64,000 nt of DNA from Paenibacillus xylanilyticus (lineage in GTDB: Bacteria > Bacillota > Bacilli > Paenibacillales > Paenibacillaceae), in the NCBI RefSeq assembly GCF_009664365.1, contig NZ_CP044310.1:4157001-4221000 (forward strand). The letters are read 5' to 3'. The notes under the pieces were generated by a model. That model made no database searches. It was not told the DNA's origin and saw only the letters and a program-made list of their open reading frames with translations. This document shows positions 1 through 8,419 of the stretch, piece by piece (the first letter of the stretch is position 1; every line of letters begins with the position of its first letter). The translations under genes and the position numbers were made by a program.

Positions 1-190
1 TAAATGGATGTAACTCAGATCCGATATATATGCGGCCTTCACCCTGTTCACAGAACAGCAGCGTATGCCGTTCACAGCTGACTTCAAGCATAACCTTTTC
101 AGAAGTCTCGATATGACGCCTGATATGAACATAACGGAACAGGAATGCGGAGAAAAATAAGGGATTACCGTTTGCGATCATTTGCTGCAC
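1..190 (-). CDS. AraC-type transcriptional regulator, N-terminal fragment (cut by window edge)
   Basis: This 63-residue N-terminal piece runs off the left edge. It starts most likely at GTG (190), because an AGGTG ribosome site lies 8 nt before it; the in-frame ATG at 181 is too far from that site. The visible peptide contains PLFFSAFLFRYVHIRRHIE and, later, LLFCEQGEGRIYIG, which resemble the ligand-sensing N-terminus of AraC regulators. A Fur-like site lies immediately upstream and an iron-binding lipoprotein gene lies upstream on the same strand, which suggests a Btr-like activator of siderophore uptake. The DNA-binding domain is outside the window, so the family call is inference from the N-terminus and context. 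Confidence 0.55.
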   Translation of the reverse strand, partial: MQQMIANGNPLFFSAFLFRYVHIRRHIETSEKVMLEVSCERHTLLFCEQGEGRIYIGSELHPF

Positions 191-219
191 TACCGTTTCA
201 CCTCATATTTACTGTAAAT

Positions 220-238
220 GAGAATGGTTATCATTAAT
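220..238. promoter_or_regulatory. Fur box upstream of the AraC-type regulator
   Basis: GAGAATGGTTATCATTAAT matches the 19-base Fur consensus (GATAATGATAATCATTATC) at 14 positions by eye. It lies just upstream of the GTG start at 190, as expected for iron repression of this regulator. Confidence 0.6.
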
Positions 239-315
239 CTATTCTGATTATACGCCGCAAAGCCTCATTATTCCAGCATATATACAAAAGACACTGATTC
301 ACGATCAGAAACATT

Positions 316-358
316 AATAAGAGCCCTCAACGATACGCTGAAGGCCCTGCTCAGGATA
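316..358 (-). terminator. Possible weak terminator after the iron-binding lipoprotein gene
   Basis: On the minus strand GAGC and GCTC arms enclose CCTTCA/TTGAGG pairing, followed only by TTATT. The short T tract makes this a weak call. Confidence 0.3.
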
Positions 359-370
359 TGAAATGGTCTT

Positions 371-1393
371 TTAATGAATCATCTGTCTCGGCAATTCCTG
401 CAAAAGCCACTCTCTTGATGTAGCATCGCTCGATGCTTTGACGATATCAAATCGATAAACCTTGCCCTCCTTGACTGCAGGCAGGTTATTCCACACCACG
501 CTATTCATCAATTCTTCCGTTGATTGCTGTGCCCCTTGATCTACTGCATTCAAAATAAATATGCGGTCTCCAGCGAACTCTGCCATTTTTTCCTGTGATA
601 TTTCAACAAATCCTACTTCTTCATCCAGTACCTTTTGGATTTCAGGGGTGGGCTTCATACCACCAGGTCCGTAGAGCAGCTGGGGCAATCCTGCACCCGC
701 CATCACGAACAATCGATTACCTGGATACATGGTAAATACCGATGCGGTTTCGTCTTCCTTCAGCCCCTTTGCACGCAGCTGACTCCACATATCCTCTGTT
801 GCCTTGGCATGAGCGGCAAGCCAGTCCTCAGCCTCCTGTTTTTTGCCGAGCAAATCTCCCAGGAATCGCATCCGTTCTTCGAGTGGCCAGAAGGAGTTGA
901 ACGTCACCGTTGGAGCAACTTTCGAAATCTGCTCGTATTGGGTTTCATCATCATTCGAGAATATGATCAGGTCCGGATTGAGTGATAGCGACTTTTCAAC
1001 ACTGATTGGGAAACCAACATCTTCTGCATTTGCCACCTGATCATCGTATACCGTACCTTCATTTTTAAGAATACCTACAGGAACTACCCCGAGAACCAAA
1101 AGATCCCCAGTAACCTCGCCGTGGTATATGACACGCTGCGGATGGGTTGGAACTTCCACTTCGTGCCCGGTCCAGTCTTTAAATTTTTTCGTTTCACTCG
1201 TGTTGTCTGCCTCCGCCACCTCTTCTTGCCCGGTATTCTCTGCTGCTGCCTGCGAGTCATTGGATGTTGCCGCAGCAGTTGTCTCTCCGTCACCTGAACC
1301 GTTAGTGGACGAATTGCCGCAAGCAAGCAGCAGTGCGGATAACGCTGCAATCATGAATGTCGTGCTCATCACACGAAAGCCATTTTGTTTCAT
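371..1393 (-). CDS. Iron-siderophore ABC transporter substrate-binding lipoprotein
   Basis: This 340-residue protein is exported and lipid-anchored: a basic, hydrophobic signal peptide ends in the lipobox LLLAC around residues 21-25, followed by a Ser/Thr/Gly/Ala-rich linker to about residue 65. The body (from FKDWTGHEVEVPTHPQRVI) has the two-lobed fold signature of the FecB/FhuD/FeuA periplasmic-binding family, including a LSLNPDLIIFS segment. It would capture ferric siderophores at the membrane surface for an ABC permease that is not in this window. The start ATG follows GGGGGAAAG. A near-consensus Fur box lies upstream and an AraC-type regulator lies downstream on the same strand, which supports iron-starvation control. 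The siderophore cannot be named. Confidence 0.85.
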   Translation of the reverse strand: MKQNGFRVMSTTFMIAALSALLLACGNSSTNGSGDGETTAAATSNDSQAAAENTGQEEVAEADNTSETKKFKDWTGHEVEVPTHPQRVIYHGEVTGDLLVLGVVPVGILKNEGTVYDDQVANAEDVGFPISVEKSLSLNPDLIIFSNDDETQYEQISKVAPTVTFNSFWPLEERMRFLGDLLGKKQEAEDWLAAHAKATEDMWSQLRAKGLKEDETASVFTMYPGNRLFVMAGAGLPQLLYGPGGMKPTPEIQKVLDEEVGFVEISQEKMAEFAGDRIFILNAVDQGAQQSTEELMNSVVWNNLPAVKEGKVYRFDIVKASSDATSREWLLQELPRQMIH

Positions 1394-1431
1394 TTTTTCT
1401 TTCCCCCTAGTTAAATAAGCGATCTCTCAAT

Positions 1432-1450
1432 GATATTGATTATCATTATC
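1432..1450. promoter_or_regulatory. Fur box upstream of the lipoprotein gene
   Basis: GATATTGATTATCATTATC matches the 19-base Fur consensus at 17 positions. It sits about 40 nt upstream of the lipoprotein start, the usual place for iron-dependent repression. Confidence 0.8.
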
Positions 1451-1647
1451 GTATACGATCATAAGATAAAGCATATTCTTCGACAATGGACAAACACGAA
1501 TCTGATCCATTCGATTTTGTACAAAAACCCGTTTACACGGTAGATAAAAAAGACTTCAAATCACTTATCCCCTCTATACAGCTCGGGATTAGCGTGATAA
1601 ATTAATGAATACTATTCCCACTTTTATGAACCGGAGTGATGAAATTA

Positions 1648-2856
1648 ATGAGTAATTTACAGCAAAATTCGGGTCGTTCCGCCTTTGATATACCTACCTC
1701 AGACGTCATGACACAGCTGCCAACACAATTTTTTGCAACACTAGTGCAAAATGTGAACCGTGAAATTGCAAGTGGTCACGACGTGATTAATCTTGGTCAG
1801 GGGAACCCGGACACTCCTACACCACCGCATATCGTAAAAACATTGCAGGAGTCTGCCGAAAATCCGCTTTATCATAAATATTCACCTTTTAGTGGACATG
1901 CCTTCCTGAAGGAAGCCATCGCCAAACGTTATAAAGAAGATTACAACGTTGACCTGGATCCGGAGACTGAAGTTGCGATTTTGTTCGGTGGGAAAACGGG
2001 GCTTGTACAGCTGCCGCAAGTGCTGCTTAATCCCGGGGACGTATGTCTCGTTCCTGATCCAGGTTATCCGGATTACTGGTCCGGGGTGGCCCTTGCCAAA
2101 GCGCAAATGTCCTTTATGCCTCTTTTGGAGTCGAATGCATTCCTTCCTGATTATGAGGCCATCTCGGATGAAATTCGCAATAAGGCCAAGCTGATGTATT
2201 TAAACTATCCCAACAATCCAACATCCGCGACTGCCCCGCTGTCATTCTATGAAGATACCGTGGAATTCGCGATACGGAACAAGATTGTCGTTGCCAGCGA
2301 CTTCGCATATGGTGCGATTGGGTTTGACGGACATCGTCCGGTCAGTTTCCTGCAAGCGCCTGGCGCCAAGGAAGTCGGAATTGAATTCTATACATTATCC
2401 AAAACCTACAATATGGCAGGCTGGCGGGTAGGCTTCGCCCTGGGTAATGCGGAGATTATCTCCAAAATCAATCTGCTCCAGGATCACATTTACGTTAGCC
2501 TATTTGGCGGCATTCAGGCAGCGGCAGCTGCAGCCCTGACCTCCTCCCAACAATGTGTTACCGATCTGGTTGCGCGGTATGAATCCCGCCGTAATGCATT
2601 ATATGAAGCACTTTCCTCCATCGGATGGCAGGCTTCGAAGCCCGGGGGGTCTTTCTTCAGCTGGCTGCCTGTTCCTTCCGGATTTACCTCAGCCGAATTT
2701 GCAGATTTACTGCTTCGGGAAGCCAAAGTCGCTGTTGCACCGGGTATCGGGTTTGGCACACATGGAGAAGGCTACGTCCGCGCAGGCTTGCTGAGTGACG
2801 AGAAGCGATTGGAGGAAGCTGCCAGAAGGATTGGCAAGCTGAACTTGTTTAAGTAA
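1648..2856 (+). CDS. mtnE: PLP-dependent aminotransferase, MtnE-like
   Basis: This 402-residue class I/II aminotransferase carries the N-terminal MTQLPTQFFATLV and INLGQGNPDTPTPPHIV segments, and the PLP lysine in SKTYNMAGWRVGF. The opening residues resemble MtnE (YkrV) of Bacillus, which transaminates 2-keto-4-methylthiobutyrate to methionine in methylthioadenosine salvage. The presence of mtnW-mtnX-mtnB 4 kb downstream supports that role. The start is placed at ATG 1648 because GGAG (1633-1636) lies 11 nt before it; the upstream GTG at 1636 overlaps that site. No S-box (SAM riboswitch) is visible upstream. A general aromatic or aspartate aminotransferase remains possible. Confidence 0.7.
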   Translation: MSNLQQNSGRSAFDIPTSDVMTQLPTQFFATLVQNVNREIASGHDVINLGQGNPDTPTPPHIVKTLQESAENPLYHKYSPFSGHAFLKEAIAKRYKEDYNVDLDPETEVAILFGGKTGLVQLPQVLLNPGDVCLVPDPGYPDYWSGVALAKAQMSFMPLLESNAFLPDYEAISDEIRNKAKLMYLNYPNNPTSATAPLSFYEDTVEFAIRNKIVVASDFAYGAIGFDGHRPVSFLQAPGAKEVGIEFYTLSKTYNMAGWRVGFALGNAEIISKINLLQDHIYVSLFGGIQAAAAAALTSSQQCVTDLVARYESRRNALYEALSSIGWQASKPGGSFFSWLPVPSGFTSAEFADLLLREAKVAVAPGIGFGTHGEGYVRAGLLSDEKRLEEAARRIGKLNLFK

Positions 2857-2875
2857 TTAAAGGCCGCATACCCCT

Positions 2876-2904
2876 TTGCATCTGCCAAGTTTCCATGGTA
2901 TGTT
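2876..2904 (+). promoter_or_regulatory. Sigma-A-type promoter of the T-box proBAC transcript
   Basis: TTGCAT at 2876-2881 and TATGTT at 2899-2904 are separated by 17 nt. Transcription would begin near 2911, just before the T-box stem I. Confidence 0.55.
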
Positions 2905-2910
2905 ATTAAC

Positions 2911-3158
2911 AAATATCGAACGAAACGTGATGACGGGACCAGTACGAGAGAACAAGCCGCGCCCAGAGAGTAAATTCCACCGGGCTGCAAGAATTTACCG
3001 CGGCTTCTCTCCGAAACCTACCCCTGAGCGGCCTGTTTATGCAGGACAGTGCCTTCTGTTACAGGGCGAGAGCCGGATGATGCATTCATCAATAAAGGTG
3101 GTACCGCGGAAGTAACAAACTTTCGTCCTTTTTACAACAAAGGACGGGAGTTTTTTTT
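2911..3158 (+). ncRNA. T-box leader, probably tRNA-Pro responsive
   Basis: This RNA senses uncharged tRNA and lets transcription continue into proBAC when the cognate amino acid is scarce. The stem I start has the kink-turn-like GTGATGACGGGACCAGTA (2927-2944). The diagnostic antiterminator bulge AAAGGTGGTACCGCGG lies at 3094-3109, with UGGU at 3099-3102 to pair with the tRNA acceptor end, followed by a competing terminator. The likely specifier is CCT at 3017-3019 in GAAACCTACCCC, a proline codon followed by A. The downstream genes make proline, which agrees with that reading. The specifier assignment is by eye and less certain than the T-box call itself. Confidence 0.92.
3124..3158 (+). terminator. 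Regulated terminator of the T-box
   Basis: CGTCCTTT (3124-3131) pairs with AAAGGACG (3139-3146), and eight T residues follow at 3151-3158. It competes with the antiterminator that contains the UGGU bulge. Confidence 0.9.
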
Positions 3159-3214
3159 GTACCTGGATAACAGTCCATTCGTATCTCATTCATTATGTTT
3201 AAGGAAGTGAAAGC

Positions 3215-4318
3215 ATGTCTTCACGAATAGTAGTCAAGATTGGGAGCAGTTCGCTTACCACTGAGGAAGGCGGCCTTGACCGCAGTTCCATATCATTTTA
3301 CGCCAGTGAGATCGCTTCGCTCTATGAACAGGGCCATGAAGTTCTCCTGGTCACTTCCGGAGCCGTTGCTGCCGGATTCCGTGAAATTGGTTACCCTCAG
3401 CGTCCCAAAATGCTGTATGAGAAGCAAGCGGCTGCCGCAGTAGGTCAGGCATTGTTGATGCAGGCATATCAACAGGCTTTTGCAGCGCACCGCGTTACTA
3501 CAGCACAAATTTTGCTAACCAGAACCGATTTTCACAGTCGGAAACGGATGGGAAATGCAGGCATGACCGTGGAAGAGCTGCTCAGACAACGCGTCATTCC
3601 CATTTTCAACGAGAATGATACGGTTTCAGTAGACGAGTTGAAATTCGGAGATAACGATCTGCTCTCTGCGCTCGTTGCCAATTTGGTAAAAGCCCAGCAT
3701 CTTGTTATTCTCACGGATACCAACGGACTCTATACGGCAGACCCCCGCAAGGATCCAAGTGCTGTTCGTTATGATCGAATCCCTGAAATTACAGAAGAAA
3801 TCTATGCGTATGCCGGTGGTTCAGGTTCATCGGTCGGTACAGGTGGCATGCGGTCCAAAGTCGATGCAGCCAAAGTGGCAACACGCGGAGGCGTCCCTGT
3901 CTTTGTGGGCAGCGTCAAGGAACCCGGCGACTTGCAAAACGCGGTGGAGGGCTGCGGCAAGGGGACCTATTTCGAAACTCGTCTGGCCGCACTCTCGCGC
4001 AAGAAACAATGGTTAGGCTTCATGTCAACTCCTCTCGGTACAGTTGTCGTGGATGCTGGTGCCGAAGAAGCTCTTGTTCACGGCGGTCATAGTTTGCTGC
4101 CTGTAGGCGTCAAACGTGTGCTTGGCACATTCCACGCAGGTGACGTTGTCGAGGTCATGGGTATGGACGAAACACTACTTGGCCGAGGCATTGTCAATTA
4201 TGATGATGATCAGCTTCGCCTTATCGCAGGTTTGCCAAGTGGAGAAGTCATGAAAACCCTGAATGCCATCCACCGGCTTGAGGTCATCCATCGAGACGAA
4301 TGGATTACGTTAAAATAA
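3215..4318 (+). CDS. proB: Glutamate 5-kinase
   Basis: ProB phosphorylates L-glutamate with ATP, the first and feedback-controlled step of proline synthesis in the cytoplasm. The 367-residue protein has the amino-acid-kinase domain first (VVKIGSSSLT at residues 5-14, FNENDTVSVDELKFGDND near 130) and a C-terminal PUA domain (about 275-360), the usual full-length arrangement. AAGGAAG lies before the ATG. It is the first gene after the T-box, and proA and proC follow on the same strand, so it belongs to a complete three-step proline operon. Nothing unusual is visible in the coding sequence. Confidence 0.97.
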   Translation: MSSRIVVKIGSSSLTTEEGGLDRSSISFYASEIASLYEQGHEVLLVTSGAVAAGFREIGYPQRPKMLYEKQAAAAVGQALLMQAYQQAFAAHRVTTAQILLTRTDFHSRKRMGNAGMTVEELLRQRVIPIFNENDTVSVDELKFGDNDLLSALVANLVKAQHLVILTDTNGLYTADPRKDPSAVRYDRIPEITEEIYAYAGGSGSSVGTGGMRSKVDAAKVATRGGVPVFVGSVKEPGDLQNAVEGCGKGTYFETRLAALSRKKQWLGFMSTPLGTVVVDAGAEEALVHGGHSLLPVGVKRVLGTFHAGDVVEVMGMDETLLGRGIVNYDDDQLRLIAGLPSGEVMKTLNAIHRLEVIHRDEWITLK

Positions 4319-4378
4319 CAAGTAATGGGTTGTATATGTTAGAGACATGGAGTTGCATAAATGAAGGAGGAATTTCAG

Positions 4379-5626
4379 ATGAGTGAAGTAAGACAAAAAG
4401 CCAACAAAGCTCAATCGTCTGTTCCACAGTTGAACCGTTTGAGTACAGACCAGAAAAATAAAGCCTTGCTTGCCATGGCGGATGCGCTTATTACGGAATC
4501 GGAATCCATTATTACCGCCAATGCAGAAGATCTCGAACGTGGCAGAGACCAAGGGACGCCAGAATCCATGCTTGATCGTCTCGCTTTGAACAACGAGCGT
4601 ATCGCGGGAATTGCAGAGGGATTGCGTCAGATTGTTGAACTCCCAGATCCTGTTGGTGAAGTACTGGAATCATTCACGCGTCCAGATGGACTCCACATTG
4701 AAAAATTAAGGGTGCCGATTGGCCTGATTGGCATTATCTATGAGGCCCGTCCTAACGTTACGGTTGATGCAGCAGGGCTATGCCTCAAGACCGGCAATGC
4801 CGTTCTGCTGCGCGGGGGTTCTTCTGCCCTCTCTTCCAATCGTCGTATTGTAGAAGTACTCCATCAGGCACTAGCCAAAACAGACCTGCCGCCGGATGCG
4901 CTGCAGCTCGTGGAAGACGCTAACCGCTCTTCCGTCGATGAAATGCTCAAGTTGAATGGACTACTGGACGTCATTATTCCAAGAGGCGGTGCTTCACTGA
5001 TTCGCAACGTGGTGGCCAATGCAACGGTACCCGTTATCGAAACAGGCGCAGGCATTTGCCATACGTATGTGGATGAAACGGCGGATCCCGTCATGGCAGC
5101 AGAAATTGCGATCAACGCAAAAGCACAGCGCCCATCCGTATGTAATTCCATGGAAACCCTGCTGCTTCATGCTGCTTATGCAGAACAGCATTTGCCTGCC
5201 TTGGCCGAACAATTCCGTGAGGCAAACGTTGTGTTGAAGGGTTGTGACACGACTCGTCGTCTGGTCCCTACTGCACTTCCCGTTACAGAAGAAGACTACG
5301 GTACAGAGTATAATGACTATATTTTGAATATACGAGTTGTGCAGGGTCTGGAAGAAGCCATGGAGCATATTGCAGCTTATGGTACCAAACATTCCGAATG
5401 CATCGTTACCCGTGATACAGCTAATGCCGAACGCTTTTTGCATGATGTGGATGCTGCCGCAGTTTATCACAATGCTTCCACACGCTTCACGGACGGATTC
5501 GAGTTCGGTTATGGAGCCGAAATAGGAATTAGCACACAGAAGCTGCATGCTCGTGGTCCAATGGGACTGCCTGCCCTTACTTCTACCAAATACCGCGTTA
5601 CCGGCAATGGACAAATTCGGCAATAA
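4379..5626 (+). CDS. proA: Glutamate-5-semialdehyde dehydrogenase (gamma-glutamyl phosphate reductase)
   Basis: ProA reduces gamma-glutamyl phosphate with NADPH to glutamate-5-semialdehyde, which cyclises to pyrroline-5-carboxylate. The 415-residue protein has family motifs such as VPIGLIGIIYEARPNVT and the catalytic cysteine in RPSVCNSMETLLLH. The start is set at ATG 4379, 8 nt after AGGAGG (4365-4370); the in-frame ATG at 4361 precedes that ribosome site and is unlikely. It lies between proB and proC, in the order of its reaction, with a short gap on each side. The product is expected to work in close succession with ProB. Confidence 0.97.
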   Translation: MSEVRQKANKAQSSVPQLNRLSTDQKNKALLAMADALITESESIITANAEDLERGRDQGTPESMLDRLALNNERIAGIAEGLRQIVELPDPVGEVLESFTRPDGLHIEKLRVPIGLIGIIYEARPNVTVDAAGLCLKTGNAVLLRGGSSALSSNRRIVEVLHQALAKTDLPPDALQLVEDANRSSVDEMLKLNGLLDVIIPRGGASLIRNVVANATVPVIETGAGICHTYVDETADPVMAAEIAINAKAQRPSVCNSMETLLLHAAYAEQHLPALAEQFREANVVLKGCDTTRRLVPTALPVTEEDYGTEYNDYILNIRVVQGLEEAMEHIAAYGTKHSECIVTRDTANAERFLHDVDAAAVYHNASTRFTDGFEFGYGAEIGISTQKLHARGPMGLPALTSTKYRVTGNGQIRQ

Positions 5627-5662
5627 TATCGCAGCTACAGCCATATAGGAGGAACGATAACC

Positions 5663-6523
5663 ATGAGTCAAGAACAACAGACGTTATTACAACAAAAGAT
5701 TACTTTCCACGGAGCAGGTGCCATGGCAGAAGCCATTGTGCGCGGACTGATCTCCCGCCTCGTTGTACGCCCGCAGGATATTACGATGCTGAACCGGAGC
5801 AACCAGAAACGTCAGGAAGAGCTGAGTACTCGTTATGCCGTTCGTACAGGAACAGCCTCCCAATCATCAGAAGTGCTCTCCGCTTCTCCCGTTATTGTAC
5901 TTGCCATGAAACCAAAAGACGCTGCGGCAGCTCTTCGTGAGCTTGGTCCCCTCCTGTCACCGGACCAGCTTATCGTCTCTGTCATCGCCGGATTATCCAT
6001 CCGCACGATGCAGACCCTGCTCGGCCGCAAACAACCGATCGCTCGATCCATGCCGAATACATCCAGTACGATTGGACTTGGTGCAACAGGACTTGCCTTC
6101 TCCGCCGAAATTACCGATGAGCAGCGCAGTACGGTCATGACGATGTTTGAAGCGGTAGGCATTGTCACCATTGTTCCGGAAGAGAAACTGGAAGTGCTCA
6201 CGGGTATTTCCGGAAGCGGCCCGGCTTATGTATACTATTTGATGGAAGCCATGATTGCGGCGGGGATCCGCGGCGGGCTGTCCAGCCAGCAATCCCGCGA
6301 CCTGACTGTTCAGACTGTACTTGGTGCGGCGAGAATGGTTCAGCAAACGGGAGCGGAGCCCATGAAGCTTCGCAGTGATGTGACCTCACCTGGAGGCGCC
6401 ACACAGGCAGCACTCAAAACACTGGATGAGGGCGATTTCTTCGAAAATGTGATTGCAGCCGTCAACCGCTGCGCAGAGCGCTCACGGGAGATGGGAGCTG
6501 CTTTGGAAGGAGATTTAAAATGA
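5663..6523 (+). CDS. proC: Pyrroline-5-carboxylate reductase
   Basis: ProC performs the last step of proline synthesis, NAD(P)H-dependent reduction of pyrroline-5-carboxylate. The 286-residue protein starts with a Rossmann nucleotide site (FHGAGAMAEAIVRGL, residues 15-29) and has the conserved RSMPNTSSTIGLGATG and SGSGPAYVYYLMEAM segments, then the DVTSPGGATQAALKTL block of the C-terminal dimerisation domain. AGGAGG precedes the ATG. Its TGA overlaps the ATG of mtnW (ATGA), so proline and methionine-salvage genes are translationally coupled, which is an unusual junction. Confidence 0.95.
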   Translation: MSQEQQTLLQQKITFHGAGAMAEAIVRGLISRLVVRPQDITMLNRSNQKRQEELSTRYAVRTGTASQSSEVLSASPVIVLAMKPKDAAAALRELGPLLSPDQLIVSVIAGLSIRTMQTLLGRKQPIARSMPNTSSTIGLGATGLAFSAEITDEQRSTVMTMFEAVGIVTIVPEEKLEVLTGISGSGPAYVYYLMEAMIAAGIRGGLSSQQSRDLTVQTVLGAARMVQQTGAEPMKLRSDVTSPGGATQAALKTLDEGDFFENVIAAVNRCAERSREMGAALEGDLK

Positions 6524-7743
6524 ACAACATGTGTACTGCCACATATCGTCTGCATGATGATCGTGCAGATTTTCGCAAAAAGGCTGAATCCATTGCGGTC
6601 GGCATGACTGTTGGCAGTTGGACTGAATTGCCGCAAGCCAAGCGTGAAGCCATGCAGAAACATCTTGGCGAAGTGATAAGCGTAGAGGTACATGAACATG
6701 AGGGCATGGCTCCAGGAGAACGATATGCAGATATTACAATCGGATATCCGGATGTAAACTTCAGCCGCGATATTCCGGCTCTACTCGTCACCGTCTTCGG
6801 CAAAATTTCGATGGATGGCCGGATCAAGCTGACAAGACTGGGCTTCTCGGACGGATTCCTGAGTGCATTCCCTGGTCCGAAATTTGGACTGAATGGGGTT
6901 CGTGACCTGCTTGGTGTTCATGATCGTCCTTTGTTAATGAGCATCTTCAAATCGGTCATTGGTCTGGATGCAGATGAGCTGCGCGAACAGTTTATTCGTC
7001 AGGCTCTTGGCGGAGTTGATCTGATCAAGGATGACGAAATTCTGTTTGAAAATAAGCTGACACCTATTGAGAAAAGAGTCGAGGTTTGCATGAAGGCTGC
7101 GGAGCAGGCCCGCCAGGAGACTGGCAAGAAATTGCTGTATGCGGCCAACCTGACCGGCCCAACTTCGCGCTTGAAGAAGCAGGCTGAACGAGCGATTGAT
7201 GCGGGTGCCAATGCCCTGTTGTTTAACGTTTTGTCGTACGGATATGACGTTCTGCACGAGCTTACAAGTGATCCGGACATTAATGTGCCAATCATGGCGC
7301 ATCCCGCCCTTGCTGGCGCACTGTACCCTTCACCGCATTACGGAATATCCGCTTCGGTGCTGCTGGGTCAACTGATGCGTCTTGCCGGAGCGGATCTCGT
7401 TCTCTTCCCTTCGCCTTACGGATCGGTGACTATGCCAAAAGAAGAAAATATGGCCATTACGGAGCAGCTGCTCTCCAAAGAGCTCCCGGTCAGAACCAGC
7501 ATGCCGGTTCCATCCGCTGGGATTCATCCAGGTCTTGTGCCCTTAATTCTCCGTGATTTTGGCACGGATGTTATCGTGAATGCCGGTGGAGGTATCCACG
7601 GACATCCAATGGGTACTGAGGCAGGTGGGCGTGCATTCTTGCAAGCTATTGAGGCGGCACAGCGTGGAATTCCGCTCGCAGAGTATGCATCTGAGCACCC
7701 CGAGTTGAAAAGTGCCCTGGACCTGTGGGGTGGAGAACGATGA
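6520..7743 (+). CDS. mtnW: 2,3-diketo-5-methylthiopentyl-1-phosphate enolase (RuBisCO-like protein)
   Basis: MtnW enolises 2,3-diketo-5-methylthiopentyl-1-phosphate in the methylthioadenosine salvage route. The 407-residue RuBisCO-like protein has the large-subunit fold: an N-terminal domain to about 125, then a barrel with GVDLIKDDE near 165, containing the lysine that is carbamylated in this family and the acidic Mg2+ ligands. The final loop contains NAGGGIHGHPMGTEAGGRA. The length is typical for the enolase-type RuBisCO-like proteins. The start overlaps the proC stop by 4 nt, and the stop overlaps the mtnX start by 4 nt, so all three should be translated from one message. Confidence 0.93.
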   Translation: MNNMCTATYRLHDDRADFRKKAESIAVGMTVGSWTELPQAKREAMQKHLGEVISVEVHEHEGMAPGERYADITIGYPDVNFSRDIPALLVTVFGKISMDGRIKLTRLGFSDGFLSAFPGPKFGLNGVRDLLGVHDRPLLMSIFKSVIGLDADELREQFIRQALGGVDLIKDDEILFENKLTPIEKRVEVCMKAAEQARQETGKKLLYAANLTGPTSRLKKQAERAIDAGANALLFNVLSYGYDVLHELTSDPDINVPIMAHPALAGALYPSPHYGISASVLLGQLMRLAGADLVLFPSPYGSVTMPKEENMAITEQLLSKELPVRTSMPVPSAGIHPGLVPLILRDFGTDVIVNAGGGIHGHPMGTEAGGRAFLQAIEAAQRGIPLAEYASEHPELKSALDLWGGER

Positions 7744-8417
7744 GAAGTGACAAGAAAACGGTCATATTCTGTGATTTTGATGGCACGATTACCCTTTCGG
7801 ACAATATTGTCGCGATCATGAAGCACTTTAAGCCTGAAGGTTTTGAGGCGATCATGAAAGATACGGTGGATCAAAACATTACCCTGCGTGAAGGGGTCGG
7901 AGCCATGTTTGCTCTGCTGCCTGCATCGCAAAAGGATGAAATTGTTGAATTTGTGCTTGGACAAGCGGGCATCCGCGAGGGATTTGGCGAGTTTCTGGAA
8001 TATGTTCGGAACGAAGGCATTGAATTCAATGTGACCAGTGGCGGGATGGACTTTTTTATCGAACCACTGCTTGCTCCCTTTAACATTCCACAAGATCACG
8101 TCTATTGTAACGGTGCAGACTTTACAGGTGATTTCATTCGCATTGAATGGCCTAATCCATGTCAGCCCCCTTGTGAGAACGGCTGTGGTATGTGCAAAAC
8201 GACGGTAATCCGCACATTCCCGGAAGAACAATATAATCGCATTCTGATCGGAGACAGTCTAACCGATTTTGAAGGTGCCAAAATTGCCGATCTGGTGTAC
8301 TCCCGTTCCATCCTGACGGACAAGTGCATAGAACTTGGTGTAGACCATGTGCCCTTTGCTACCTTTTACGATATTATGGAAGACATGAAACAGAAGCAAA
8401 CACAAGGAGTGCTGTAA
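7740..8417 (+). CDS. mtnX: 2-hydroxy-3-keto-5-methylthiopentenyl-1-phosphate phosphatase
   Basis: MtnX removes phosphate from the MtnW product to give the acireductone. The 225-residue protein has the haloacid-dehalogenase motif I FCDFDGTIT near the N-terminus (residues 10-18), a later NVTSGGMDFF segment, a CENGCGMCK cluster and the motif IV IGDSLTDFEGA. The start is ATG 7740, which overlaps the mtnW stop and follows GGAG by a few bases; a GTG at 7725 gives a longer frame but has no ribosome site. It is the partner gene of mtnW in Bacillus-type salvage operons. Confidence 0.92.
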   Translation: MRSDKKTVIFCDFDGTITLSDNIVAIMKHFKPEGFEAIMKDTVDQNITLREGVGAMFALLPASQKDEIVEFVLGQAGIREGFGEFLEYVRNEGIEFNVTSGGMDFFIEPLLAPFNIPQDHVYCNGADFTGDFIRIEWPNPCQPPCENGCGMCKTTVIRTFPEEQYNRILIGDSLTDFEGAKIADLVYSRSILTDKCIELGVDHVPFATFYDIMEDMKQKQTQGVL

Positions 8418-8419
8418 AA

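Noticed and set aside
1451..1647. S-box (SAM riboswitch) before mtnE
   Set aside because: I looked for the conserved S-box stems and terminator and saw none; the only clear element upstream is the Fur box of the divergent gene.
4994..5677. 227-codon minus-strand frame
   Set aside because: It is antisense to proA and part of proC, with no ribosome site or family resemblance.
7524..8231. 235-codon minus-strand frame
   Set aside because: It is antisense to mtnW and mtnX and has no recognisable content.
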